Shown in pieces: positions 1-6,885 of a stretch of 31,369 nt of DNA (its first letter is position 1; each line of letters begins with the position of its first letter). A program made the translations under genes and the position numbers. The notes beneath the pieces are model-generated. The model saw only the letters and a program-made list of their open reading frames with translations, made no database searches and was not told where the DNA came from. Location of the stretch: the NCBI GenBank assembly GCA_008297795.1, contig VBQP01000012.1, positions 1 to 31,369 of the forward strand. Reading direction: 5' to 3'. The DNA comes from Thermoplasmata archaeon. Its GTDB lineage: Archaea > Thermoplasmatota > E2 > UBA202 > DSCA01.

Positions 1-385
1 TCCATACAACAGACATCTTTATTTCTACCAGAAGAAGGATATCTTCTGCTCTTTGAATCCTCGAAGGCTTTCTTGAAATAGCAACATCAGCGGGGGAGCG
101 TTGCCCAATTCCTATTTCTTCACAAACAACGTTGTGAATTGAGTATGCATTGAATTTATCAGCAATTAGTTGGAGTAATTCACTTGCCCATTTCTCGGTA
201 TAACTTCCGATAAAAGCATTCCTGCTTTGGAGTGTGGATTTCTTTCCTTTATAATGTTTCGGCCAGTATGCCAAGTACCTATTATCTTCTGTGATATAAA
301 ACAGTTGTTCGGGGGTGGCTATCTCTAATGCCCTTCTAAAAAATTTGTACTCCTCATTTTTACTCCACAACCTCTGTATCCTCAT
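1..385 (-). CDS. Type II restriction endonuclease-like protein (3' end outside window)
   Basis: An uninterrupted reading frame of 128 codons runs from an ATG at 385 off the left edge of the window. A good Shine-Dalgarno (GGAGGG) lies 8 nt before the ATG, unlike most genes here, which look leaderless. The visible part contains a PD-(D/E)XK-type core: SPADVAI followed about 20 residues later by ILLLVEIKMSVVW, where the Asp of PAD and the E and K of VEIK would be the metal-binding and catalytic residues. A helix-rich stretch (NAFIGSYTEKWASELL) precedes it. From memory this resembles archaeal and bacterial type II restriction enzymes. The nuclease fold is seen in the motif; the restriction role is inferred, and no methyltransferase lies inside the window to support it. 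It could instead be another PD-(D/E)XK nuclease. Confidence 0.6.
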   Translation of the reverse strand, partial: MRIQRLWSKNEEYKFFRRALEIATPEQLFYITEDNRYLAYWPKHYKGKKSTLQSRNAFIGSYTEKWASELLQLIADKFNAYSIHNVVCEEIGIGQRSPADVAISRKPSRIQRAEDILLLVEIKMSVVW

Positions 386-534
386 CTATTTTCCCTCCAA
401 CATACAACCACTAAAGGCAGGTATGAGTCATATTGTTTTTCCATCTTCATACTTAATTAAGACGAGCATTATAACTATTTTCATTGCTTTCTAAATGTGC
501 CAATCAGTTTAAGGACAATAAACAAGAGCGGAAC

Positions 535-1410
535 TCAGGAGCCGCCGCCCTCGCCCCCGCCGCTAAAGCCCGAAAATCCCTGCATTGCAAGTGCCCCCAT
601 CACAAAACTGAGCAAAGATACTGTGAGCAGATTGAAGTTTATGGAACGCATCCCGAGCCCTATCGCAAATGTCATTGCTGAAAAACCGTTGTACAGGTCG
701 AGTACAAACGGTATATGAACGTGCACTCCAACAAATCCAGCGAGAGCCATAAAACTTGCAAAGGCGGTCAGATGATAATTTCTTAAGAGGCCCTTTGTTT
801 CGACCATCCCGAAGGCGCCCCAGCACATATCTGCAATATCAAAACGGAGGAATCCTGAACTTCCGAAAAGTTTGCTCATGCCTATTATTGGCGGAAACCC
901 GAGATGTGCCTCTCCGCTAACGAGGTATAGGGCGTTGACCGTGCAGAAAAAGTTTAGCAACAAAGGCAGATTGAAGAGACCCATTGCTTCGTAATTTGAT
1001 TTTACCTCCTCTGCCCCGGACTCAGTGAATGCCATTTTACCTGCTTTTTTGTACATTTCACTCTGCCAGTTCTGAAGTGATGCTTTTGCGACCAAGCCAT
1101 ATTCCTTAAGTATGGAAAATCTTTCTTCAATTGTTTTTGCTTCCACCAACTTCTCTTTGAGCGTATTTGCATCATTCACTGTAAGTCTTACTGCCTTCTC
1201 CTCTCCATAACCATCTGCACCATATTGCGTGACTTCGACTTCAACATATTCATCTTGGGCACTGCTCTGCTCTTCGATTATTTCATGGTTTGCCTGCGCT
1301 CCGAAAGGTGAGAAATTCTGTGCGGTAAGCGGCATTGCTGAAATACCAAGCAATATTGCCACAATGACGAACGCCAATCCTTTTTTCATACTGCGTTTTT
1401 TATTTTCCAT
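535..1410 (-). CDS. Secreted/membrane protein of unknown function
   Basis: 291 residues. I do not recognise the family. The N-terminus is a clear signal peptide or anchor: basic MENKKRSMKKG, then a hydrophobic stretch ending around APLTAQ-like residues. The first third of the mature part is charged and helical (residues about 40-130), including runs such as NTLKEKLVEAKTIEERFSIL. The second half has three or four hydrophobic segments (from about residue 145 to 275) rich in Gly, Phe and Leu, so it probably sits in the membrane. The tail is glycine-rich and ends GGGEGGGS. An AT-rich TATA-like segment lies around 1437-1450, upstream of the start. Transcription is divergent from the MFS gene at 1514. 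An alternative start is the internal Met at about 1389, which would shorten the basic N-terminus. Confidence 0.65.
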   Translation of the reverse strand: MENKKRSMKKGLAFVIVAILLGISAMPLTAQNFSPFGAQANHEIIEEQSSAQDEYVEVEVTQYGADGYGEEKAVRLTVNDANTLKEKLVEAKTIEERFSILKEYGLVAKASLQNWQSEMYKKAGKMAFTESGAEEVKSNYEAMGLFNLPLLLNFFCTVNALYLVSGEAHLGFPPIIGMSKLFGSSGFLRFDIADMCWGAFGMVETKGLLRNYHLTAFASFMALAGFVGVHVHIPFVLDLYNGFSAMTFAIGLGMRSINFNLLTVSLLSFVMGALAMQGFSGFSGGGEGGGS

Positions 1411-1482
1411 TTTCTGCCCCCAGCCGTAATCCTGTATGGATTTAAAAATTTAACCTTGTTTTGGTTTTCAGTTCCACAATCC

Positions 1483-1490
1483 TTTAAAAA
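1483..1490 (+). promoter_or_regulatory. TATA box of the MFS transporter gene
   Basis: TTTAAAAA lies 24-31 nt before the ATG at 1514, the spacing expected if transcription starts at or just before the start codon. No Shine-Dalgarno is visible, so a leaderless transcript is likely. Confidence 0.6.
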
Positions 1491-1513
1491 CGTAAGGTGA
1501 TTCGCCAGAGTTA

Positions 1514-2692
1514 ATGCCGAAGATTAGTAAGGAAAACATAGCACTCATATGCGTCTCGATCGGATGGTTCCTCATATTCTCGGGAAGACTGAGCATATCC
1601 ACCCTGCTGGTTACCATAGAGGAGAGTTTTGGCATGAATCATGCTCAGGCAGGTTTGGCTCTTACCGGCATGTGGTTTTTTTACGGGTTCATGCAGTTTC
1701 CTTCAGGTGTGATATCTGATTTGAAAGGGCGGAAGGCGACCATAATAGCATCTATGACGATATTTTCATTTGCTTATCTCATGATAGGTTTATCTGTTCA
1801 TTATCTCATGTTCTTTTTCATGCTCATTCTGCTCGGCATAGGGGGCGGGAGTTTCCCCACAGCAGGGATTGCCATGCTTTCAGACATTTTCAAAGAGAGG
1901 AGGGGAAAAGCCCTGGGCATTCAATCGAGTTTTGGCTCAATCGCAGGAATCATGCCGATAGTTGCTCCGATCATCGCCTCTTTTAACTGGCGATTCTTCT
2001 TTTTCATATGGGCAGCCCTGGGCATTCTATCGCTTTATCTTTTTCTCACATGCACCGAGGAATCAACAAAATTACCCTCGGGCGAATCAATGCTTGCTCG
2101 CTTTGCCGACAGTATGGCTGCCCTCAAGGACAGGAAAATAATCTTAATTTTTTCCATAAACCTGATTGCGACCCTTTCGTGGATAGGATATATCTCCTTC
2201 TTTCCAACATATCTCATAGAAAGCAAGATGTTCACTGAGATAGAGGCAGGAATTTCATTTGCCATTCTCACACTGGGCGGATTTGTGTTGAAGCCACTGA
2301 TAGGCTCGCTTTCTGACAGATACGATAAAAAAGTCATTATGCTCTTTCTCATATCAACATCTGCAATAGGCACCCTTTCCCTCGTTTACTTTAATTCATT
2401 TATTGCGATCCTACTCATAAGTTTCGCCCTTTCAACATCAAGCGCCTTTTTCCTTGTTGCAAACTCATATCTTCTCGGGATGTGGGGGGAGAGGGGGAGG
2501 GGAGGTCGCCTGGGATTTTACCGCTCCCTCCTTATTTTAACAGGCAGCCCCACTTCTGCTCTCATCGGGGCTTATGCAACTGACGGCGGCTTTTCTTTCC
2601 CATTTCTTGTGATTGCCCTCCTCCTCTCCATCGGCGCCCTCTTCCTTCTGGTAAACATTGTTTTTGGCGGCATGGAGCAGGAAGGCATGTGA
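1514..2692 (+). CDS. Major facilitator superfamily transporter
   Basis: A 392-residue protein with about twelve hydrophobic segments, the usual MFS length. The MFS signature between TM2 and TM3 is present at residues 65-74 (GVISDLKGRK), and its counterpart in the second half reads GSLSDRYDKK, showing the two-fold repeat. MFS proteins move small solutes across the cytoplasmic membrane, usually coupled to an ion gradient. Nothing in the sequence or the neighbourhood identifies the substrate. The TATA box at 1483-1490 and the lack of a Shine-Dalgarno favour the ATG at 1514. The gene is divergent from the unknown membrane protein at 535-1410 and is followed by an independent promoter for RPA. Confidence 0.9.
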   Translation: MPKISKENIALICVSIGWFLIFSGRLSISTLLVTIEESFGMNHAQAGLALTGMWFFYGFMQFPSGVISDLKGRKATIIASMTIFSFAYLMIGLSVHYLMFFFMLILLGIGGGSFPTAGIAMLSDIFKERRGKALGIQSSFGSIAGIMPIVAPIIASFNWRFFFFIWAALGILSLYLFLTCTEESTKLPSGESMLARFADSMAALKDRKIILIFSINLIATLSWIGYISFFPTYLIESKMFTEIEAGISFAILTLGGFVLKPLIGSLSDRYDKKVIMLFLISTSAIGTLSLVYFNSFIAILLISFALSTSSAFFLVANSYLLGMWGERGRGGRLGFYRSLLILTGSPTSALIGAYATDGGFSFPFLVIALLLSIGALFLLVNIVFGGMEQEGM

Positions 2693-2742
2693 GAGAGGCA
2701 ATGATTGCAGTATTTGAACTGCGGCTTGCATCCCTCAAAAAT

Positions 2743-2750
2743 TTTATACA
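2743..2750 (+). promoter_or_regulatory. TATA box of the RPA operon
   Basis: TTTATACA lies 27-34 nt before the ATG at 2777. It sits inside the longest possible reading frame, which could begin at 2705, and so argues that the real start is 2777. Confidence 0.6.
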
Positions 2751-2776
2751 CTGTTGCCCATTTCAATGTGAAGAAA

Positions 2777-4045
2777 ATGAGTGAAGATTTGGGCGCCGTG
2801 ATTGATGAGATTATGAAATCTGTTGAAGGGGATGTCAGCAGGGAGGATGTAGAAAGCAATTTGAGAAAGTTTATTGATTATGGGGTGCCGGTTGAGCAGG
2901 CAAAGCAGGCGGTGATAAAGAAATACGGAGGAAAGCAGGCTGTTCAGGTGGTACAGAAGAAACTGGGCGAGGTGGAGCCAGATGACAGGCGCCTTTCTTT
3001 TATAGGAAAAATAGTTGCCATTGATGAGAGGGAGGTCGAAGTCAGGGGCGAGAAGAAAAAAATATTCAGAGGGCTTATAGGTGATGAAACAGCAGTGCTG
3101 CCCTTCACCGCCTGGAAGGATTTCGGGCTTGAGCAGGGAGAGGTTGTGCGCGTAAAAAATGCATCTGCCGGAGAGTGGGGAGGGCAGCCCAGATTGAATT
3201 TCTCCGAGTGGACTGAAGTGGAGAAAACAGATGAGCAGGTGGATTTGATAAAGAGGAAGCCGCAGCATTACGACATAATTGATTTGAAGCCAGGTCTTTC
3301 CAATATCGAGGTTAAGGCGAAGTTGCTCACGATGGAGGAAAGAGAAGTAAGCGTTGAGGGAACTATTAAAAAAGTTTATACCGGAATTATGGGCGATATG
3401 ACAGGTAAGATACGCTACACTTCCTGGACAGATTTCGGGATAAGGGAAGGGGATGTCGTTGAGATAAAGGGTGCATATACCAAATCGTGGAGAGGCGCTC
3501 CTCAACTCATATTTGATGAGAACGCAACTGTAGAGAAGATTGATGAGGATATTGCCATATCGGAGATGAGCAAGAAGAGCATACCCATTTACAAACTTGT
3601 GGAGGCGGGGGGAGGGGTGGATGTTGCTGTTGAGGGGGTTGTCATTGAGATTCAGAGTGGCTCCGGCATAATTTACAGATGCCCCAAATGCAACAGAGCG
3701 ATAAGCGAAGGTGTTTGTCCTGTTGACGGGGAGGTTGAGGGCATCCCTGATTTGAGAATAAAGGCTGTCGTGGACGACGGGACAGGTGCTGTCAATGCTG
3801 TGTTCAATAGGGAGACGACTGAAAAATTAACCGAAAAGACACTCGAAGAATTCAGAGGCATGAATGATGGCGAAGTAGAGGAGGAATTAAAAAATCTGCT
3901 TATAGCGCATCCCATTCACGTTGAGGGAAATGCTTTATCTGATGAATACGGTGTCACCCTCATAGTACAGGATGCAGAGATGGTCACACCTGCTGTGGAG
4001 CAGGAAAGGGAAGAACTTCTCTCCAAGATGGAGGTGATGGAATGA
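2777..4045 (+). CDS. rpa: Replication protein A (single-stranded DNA binding, three OB folds)
   Basis: 422 residues from the chosen start. RPA coats single-stranded DNA during replication and repair. A short helical N-terminal region (about residues 1-60) is followed by OB folds at about 70-165 and 170-265; the two are clear repeats of each other (RLSFIGKIVAIDEREVEV against IEVKAKLLTMEEREVSV; FTAWKDFG against YTSWTDFG). A third, zinc-finger-containing OB fold follows at about 285-400 (IPDLRIKAVVDDGTGAV). The finger ligands are C302, C305 and C314, and the fourth position, His in the archaeal RPAs I recall, is Asp 317. The start at 2777 is preferred over upstream codons because of the TATA box at 2743 and because MSEDLGAV begins the folded part. 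The last codons overlap the next gene by ATGA, indicating a translationally coupled operon. Confidence 0.93.
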   Translation: MSEDLGAVIDEIMKSVEGDVSREDVESNLRKFIDYGVPVEQAKQAVIKKYGGKQAVQVVQKKLGEVEPDDRRLSFIGKIVAIDEREVEVRGEKKKIFRGLIGDETAVLPFTAWKDFGLEQGEVVRVKNASAGEWGGQPRLNFSEWTEVEKTDEQVDLIKRKPQHYDIIDLKPGLSNIEVKAKLLTMEEREVSVEGTIKKVYTGIMGDMTGKIRYTSWTDFGIREGDVVEIKGAYTKSWRGAPQLIFDENATVEKIDEDIAISEMSKKSIPIYKLVEAGGGVDVAVEGVVIEIQSGSGIIYRCPKCNRAISEGVCPVDGEVEGIPDLRIKAVVDDGTGAVNAVFNRETTEKLTEKTLEEFRGMNDGEVEEELKNLLIAHPIHVEGNALSDEYGVTLIVQDAEMVTPAVEQEREELLSKMEVME

Positions 4046-4866
4046 GGGAACCTGCACTCCGTGTTTTCGCAGGCGAGTACAATGAATCCACCCATGTCCT
4101 CAAGGGCGAGGGCGAGAAAACCCCATCTTATGTCATCACGCCTCTGGGGGCGAAAGTGAATCGCCTCTTCATTGTGGGCGTTCTTACAGATGTGGAGAAT
4201 GTCGCCCAGGAGGGCGAAATGTGGAGGGCGCATCTTTCCGACCCAACAGGCATATACAGCATATACGCAGGGCAGTACCAGCCCGAGCCTGCTGCCTTCC
4301 TTTCCCGGGCTGAGACGCCGAGTTATGTAGCAGTTGTTGGAAAGGCAAGGGTATACGAGCCAGAGGAAGGGACATTGTTTGTTTCAATCCGCCCTGAAAT
4401 GATGAAGGAAGTGGATGCGATGCTGCGGGATTACTGGATTGTCGAAGCATGCAAACATACGTATACAAGAATGAAGGCAATGAAAGAGGCGATGGAGATG
4501 GACCCTCCATCCGTATATAAATTGAAGGAACTTGGTTATCCATCTCTTATTGCGGAGGGTGTAGTGGAGGCGCTGTCAGCATACGGGGATGTGGACATTG
4601 AGCATTACCAGTTTTTGATAAAAGAGGCTCTGGCGCATTTTGAAACAGGGAAGATAGAGTATATGAAGGAATTGGGCGAGGCAGAGGAAAAAGTTCTGGA
4701 AATCGTGAAAAAATGTGAGGGAGAGGACGGCGCTCTGTGGGATGAGATAGTTGACAGCGGGGAAAAGGAAGGAATGGAGAGGAATCTCGTGGAGGAAGCA
4801 CTTGCATCTCTCATGGACAAAGGACTTGTATACGAGCCAATTTTGGGAAAATTGAAGACAACATAA
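4042..4866 (+). CDS. RPA-associated protein (COG3390-type)
   Basis: 274 residues. It matches the archaeal family encoded directly after RPA that works with it in single-stranded DNA binding. The N-terminal half is an OB-type beta domain: the segment around residues 45-115 (LFIVGVLTDVENVAQEGEMW ... YIAVVGKARVY-like strands) resembles nucleic-acid-binding OB folds. A central helical stretch (residues about 130-165, beginning RDYWIVEACKHTYTRMKAM) is typical of this family. The C-terminus, from about 215, looks like a winged helix (ALWDEIVDSGEKEGM ... ALASLMDKGLVYEP), similar to those ending other replication proteins. The start overlaps the RPA stop in an ATGA, so the two are co-translated. The family assignment is from memory of the neighbourhood and these motifs. 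Confidence 0.85.
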   Translation: MREPALRVFAGEYNESTHVLKGEGEKTPSYVITPLGAKVNRLFIVGVLTDVENVAQEGEMWRAHLSDPTGIYSIYAGQYQPEPAAFLSRAETPSYVAVVGKARVYEPEEGTLFVSIRPEMMKEVDAMLRDYWIVEACKHTYTRMKAMKEAMEMDPPSVYKLKELGYPSLIAEGVVEALSAYGDVDIEHYQFLIKEALAHFETGKIEYMKELGEAEEKVLEIVKKCEGEDGALWDEIVDSGEKEGMERNLVEEALASLMDKGLVYEPILGKLKTT

Positions 4867-4885
4867 ATGGATGATTTATCCTGCT

Positions 4886-5116
4886 CTACATCCTTTTCAC
4901 AATGTTCAAATCACCAGGATACATGTCAGATATTTGAGGATGCATTTGATCCCATTCTCTGTTTGTCCATTTTGCAGCATATGCATATGCCTCTTCTGCT
5001 GATATCCAGCCATCGTTGTTTCCGCCATACTCTGAATTGGTATCTGGGTCGTCACGAGCAAAAGCACCATCCTTACCTTCGATAGGTGTTGGCCAGTTGT
5101 ACCGTTTATTCCACAC
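4886..5116 (-). pseudogene. C-terminal remnant of a secreted EF-hand/protease-like protein
   Basis: A 76-codon frame beginning with GTG encodes a coherent but incomplete protein. It has a calcium-loop-like element (NNDGWISAEEAYAYA), then a tail with HPQISDMYPGDL. This combination is what I recall from the C-terminal ends of large archaeal secreted proteins, including C13-like peptidases. There is no signal peptide, no catalytic domain and no room for one: the Nramp-like gene starts 49 nt away on the other strand. I therefore read it as the surviving 3' end of a lost gene. It could be a real small protein; a weak AT-rich TATA-like element lies before the GTG. The opposite-strand frame at 4867-5085 is low-complexity and looks like a shadow. 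Confidence 0.5.
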
Positions 5117-5165
5117 ACCAATAAAATATACAAATTAAAATAGTAGAATATATTTCACATCTAGC

Positions 5166-6584
5166 ATGGCAGAGAAGATTTCATTTCCTGAACCTGATGA
5201 AGTTTTGACTGAAAAACCATCTCTCAAAAAATATCTCCGCTACTTACTTTTCTTCGGACCAGGGGCAATAATAGCGTCTGCGACGATAGGGCAGGGGCAG
5301 CTCATACTCGGACCGCAGATAGGAGCATGGGCTGGATTTGATTTGCTGTGGATAATATCTCTCAGCATTGGCTCTTACATTCTTGCTTATGTTACCGCCA
5401 GATTTACGCTTTTATCTGGCATAAACATGGTTGACCTTTTCGCAATAAAAACAAAAAAAGGATTTCTCAACTGGGTGTTTATAGCAATAATAATTGTATT
5501 CGTTCCCCTTTTTGCCGCTGCGATAATAACAACCCTCGGCAAATCTCTTGAATGGATTTTCGGCTTCGGAAATTACATGGCATGGGGCATATCTTTTTCC
5601 CTCATTGCCCTCGCCCTTGTGCTTGGCGGGAGATATAAAATTGTTGAGCACACACAGGCTTTTTTTGTTGCAGTGCTTGCGATAGGCGCGATAGGCTCAA
5701 TAATAGCAGTGAAGCCGGACATACTCAAAATCATCCCCCACTTTTTTATAATAAATATCCCGCAGTATCCTGATTGGGTTCCCCAGAACGTTAAGGCAAC
5801 TCCTGTTCCTCTTGTAATGCTCGGCTACATAGGTACCCTAACAATAACAATAATAACGTTTGTTGGCTATTCAGGCTGGCTCAAAGTAAAGAGATGGGGA
5901 ATTTTTAAGGGAAAAGAAGATCCTGAAAAATTTTCACGCAGCATGTTCGAACTCTTTGAGAAAGAGGGAAAAATAAATTATCTTCCCGATGATAGAAAGG
6001 AAATAAAAAAAGCCCATCTGCTTTTAAGACCATCTCTTGTTGACCTCTCCATTGCTTTTGTGGTTGTTGCAGTTGTTTCATCTGCTTATATGCTGGCAGG
6101 CACCTACCTGCTGGGGCCAAAGCATGTCCTGCCGTCCGATATCCATCTCATTGAGGAACAGGCTGTCATATTTTCCAATATTGCAGAGTGGCTTGTCCCT
6201 CTTTACAAAATAAGCGTATTCTTTGCTTTATTCGGAACAATATATGCGGGCTTTGAGGCAGCGTCAAGAATGCTTTATGAAACAATGGGTGCTGTTGTGC
6301 CAAAGTTGAGAAATGTGAAATACAAAAAATTCATGGTCATGCTTTCGGTGTATCTACTTGCCCTGGGTATCCCTCTCGCAATATCCGGCATATCAATAAT
6401 ACTCATGCTCAGCATCACACTGCTTTTTATAGGTGTGGTGGGCGTAATAATTTATGGAATCGGAGCAGTTTATTTAAGCCAGAAAATTTTACCACCAGAG
6501 TACAAAATGGGAAAGGCCGGCACAGCAATAGCAATTCTTGCCATAATATTCCTCATACTCCCCCTTTTACTCCTGTTAGTATAA
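5166..6584 (+). CDS. Nramp-related membrane transporter lacking the usual metal-site motifs
   Basis: 472 residues with about eleven hydrophobic segments. The N-terminal region (GPGAIIASATIGQGQLILG, residues about 32-50) lines up with TM1 of the Nramp divalent-metal transporters, and LLWIISLSIGSYILAYVTAR fits TM2. In true Nramp proteins TM1 carries DPGN and TM6 carries MPH, which bind the metal. Here TM1 reads ATIGQGQ, and the TM6-like segment (LGYIGTLTITIITFVGYSGW) has no Met-Pro-His. A hydrophilic loop of about 55 residues (from about 235) separates the two halves. The fold is fairly secure; metal transport is not, and the substrate is unknown. An AT-rich TATA-like segment at about 5131-5142 places the transcript start close to the ATG. 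Confidence 0.75.
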   Translation: MAEKISFPEPDEVLTEKPSLKKYLRYLLFFGPGAIIASATIGQGQLILGPQIGAWAGFDLLWIISLSIGSYILAYVTARFTLLSGINMVDLFAIKTKKGFLNWVFIAIIIVFVPLFAAAIITTLGKSLEWIFGFGNYMAWGISFSLIALALVLGGRYKIVEHTQAFFVAVLAIGAIGSIIAVKPDILKIIPHFFIINIPQYPDWVPQNVKATPVPLVMLGYIGTLTITIITFVGYSGWLKVKRWGIFKGKEDPEKFSRSMFELFEKEGKINYLPDDRKEIKKAHLLLRPSLVDLSIAFVVVAVVSSAYMLAGTYLLGPKHVLPSDIHLIEEQAVIFSNIAEWLVPLYKISVFFALFGTIYAGFEAASRMLYETMGAVVPKLRNVKYKKFMVMLSVYLLALGIPLAISGISIILMLSITLLFIGVVGVIIYGIGAVYLSQKILPPEYKMGKAGTAIAILAIIFLILPLLLLLV

Positions 6585-6594
6585 AATCAAAGGT

Positions 6595-6675
6595 GGGGAA
6601 GAGGGTAAAAAATCCACATTATGGGTGGTAAAATTCACTCAATGGTGGAGGCATTTCTCCCTACCCTCTTGCCCC
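6595..6675. repeat. Imperfect inverted repeat in the intergenic region
   Basis: GGGGAAGAGGGTA (6595-6607) is complementary, with one extra base, to TACCCTCTTGCCCC (6662-6675). The 54-nt interior contains short GTGG/CCAC elements. It lies between the Nramp-like gene and the CAT tRNA. It could be a structured RNA, a terminator or a small mobile-element remnant; I cannot decide. The rest of 6585-6792 is AT-rich with no visible gene. Confidence 0.45.
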
Positions 6676-6792
6676 TTCATGTATATATGAGAAATATAAC
6701 CTATGTATTTAATATTTTCTAATGATGCATTTTCATAATCTGTCGCTGTAAATGCACATTTTTTATATATCCGATTTAGATATGGGTTTTGA

Positions 6793-6873
6793 GGGCCCGT
6801 AGCTTAGCCAGGTGGAGCGTCTGGCTCATAACCAGATGGTCGCCGGTTCGAATCCGGCCGGGCGCCGGGCCCA
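6793..6873 (+). tRNA. tRNA with anticodon CAT (Ile2 or elongator Met), doubled acceptor 3' strand
   Basis: The cloverleaf is clear. Acceptor 5' strand GGGCCCG is at 6793-6799, the D-arm holds GCTT/GAGC, the anticodon stem is TCTGG/CCAGA with loop CTCATAA, and the T-arm is GCCGG-TTCGAAT-CCGGC (6842-6858). Two candidate acceptor 3' strands follow: CGGGCGC (6859-6865, one G-G mismatch) and directly after it CGGGCCC (6866-6872, perfect pairing) with A as discriminator at 6873. CCA is not encoded. The GGGCCCGTAGCTTAG start resembles archaeal isoleucine tRNAs, so this may be tRNA-Ile2, whose C34 is converted to agmatidine by TiaS (encoded at 15518-16831). Elongator Met is the alternative. The true 3' end is either 6865/6866 or 6873. 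Confidence 0.85.
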
Positions 6874-6885
6874 TTTATTATAATT

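Noticed and set aside
2705..2776. Longer N-terminus for RPA starting at 2705
   Set aside because: The TATA box at 2743-2750 lies inside it, and the extra residues do not resemble RPA.
2744..3505. Long minus-strand open frame of about 250 codons opposite RPA
   Set aside because: It is the reverse shadow of a strongly conserved gene; its protein has no recognisable motif or plausible domain pattern.
6859..6872. The doubled acceptor strand of the CAT tRNA as an integration (att) site
   Set aside because: Seven bases are too short for a typical attachment core, and there is no integrase or element nearby.
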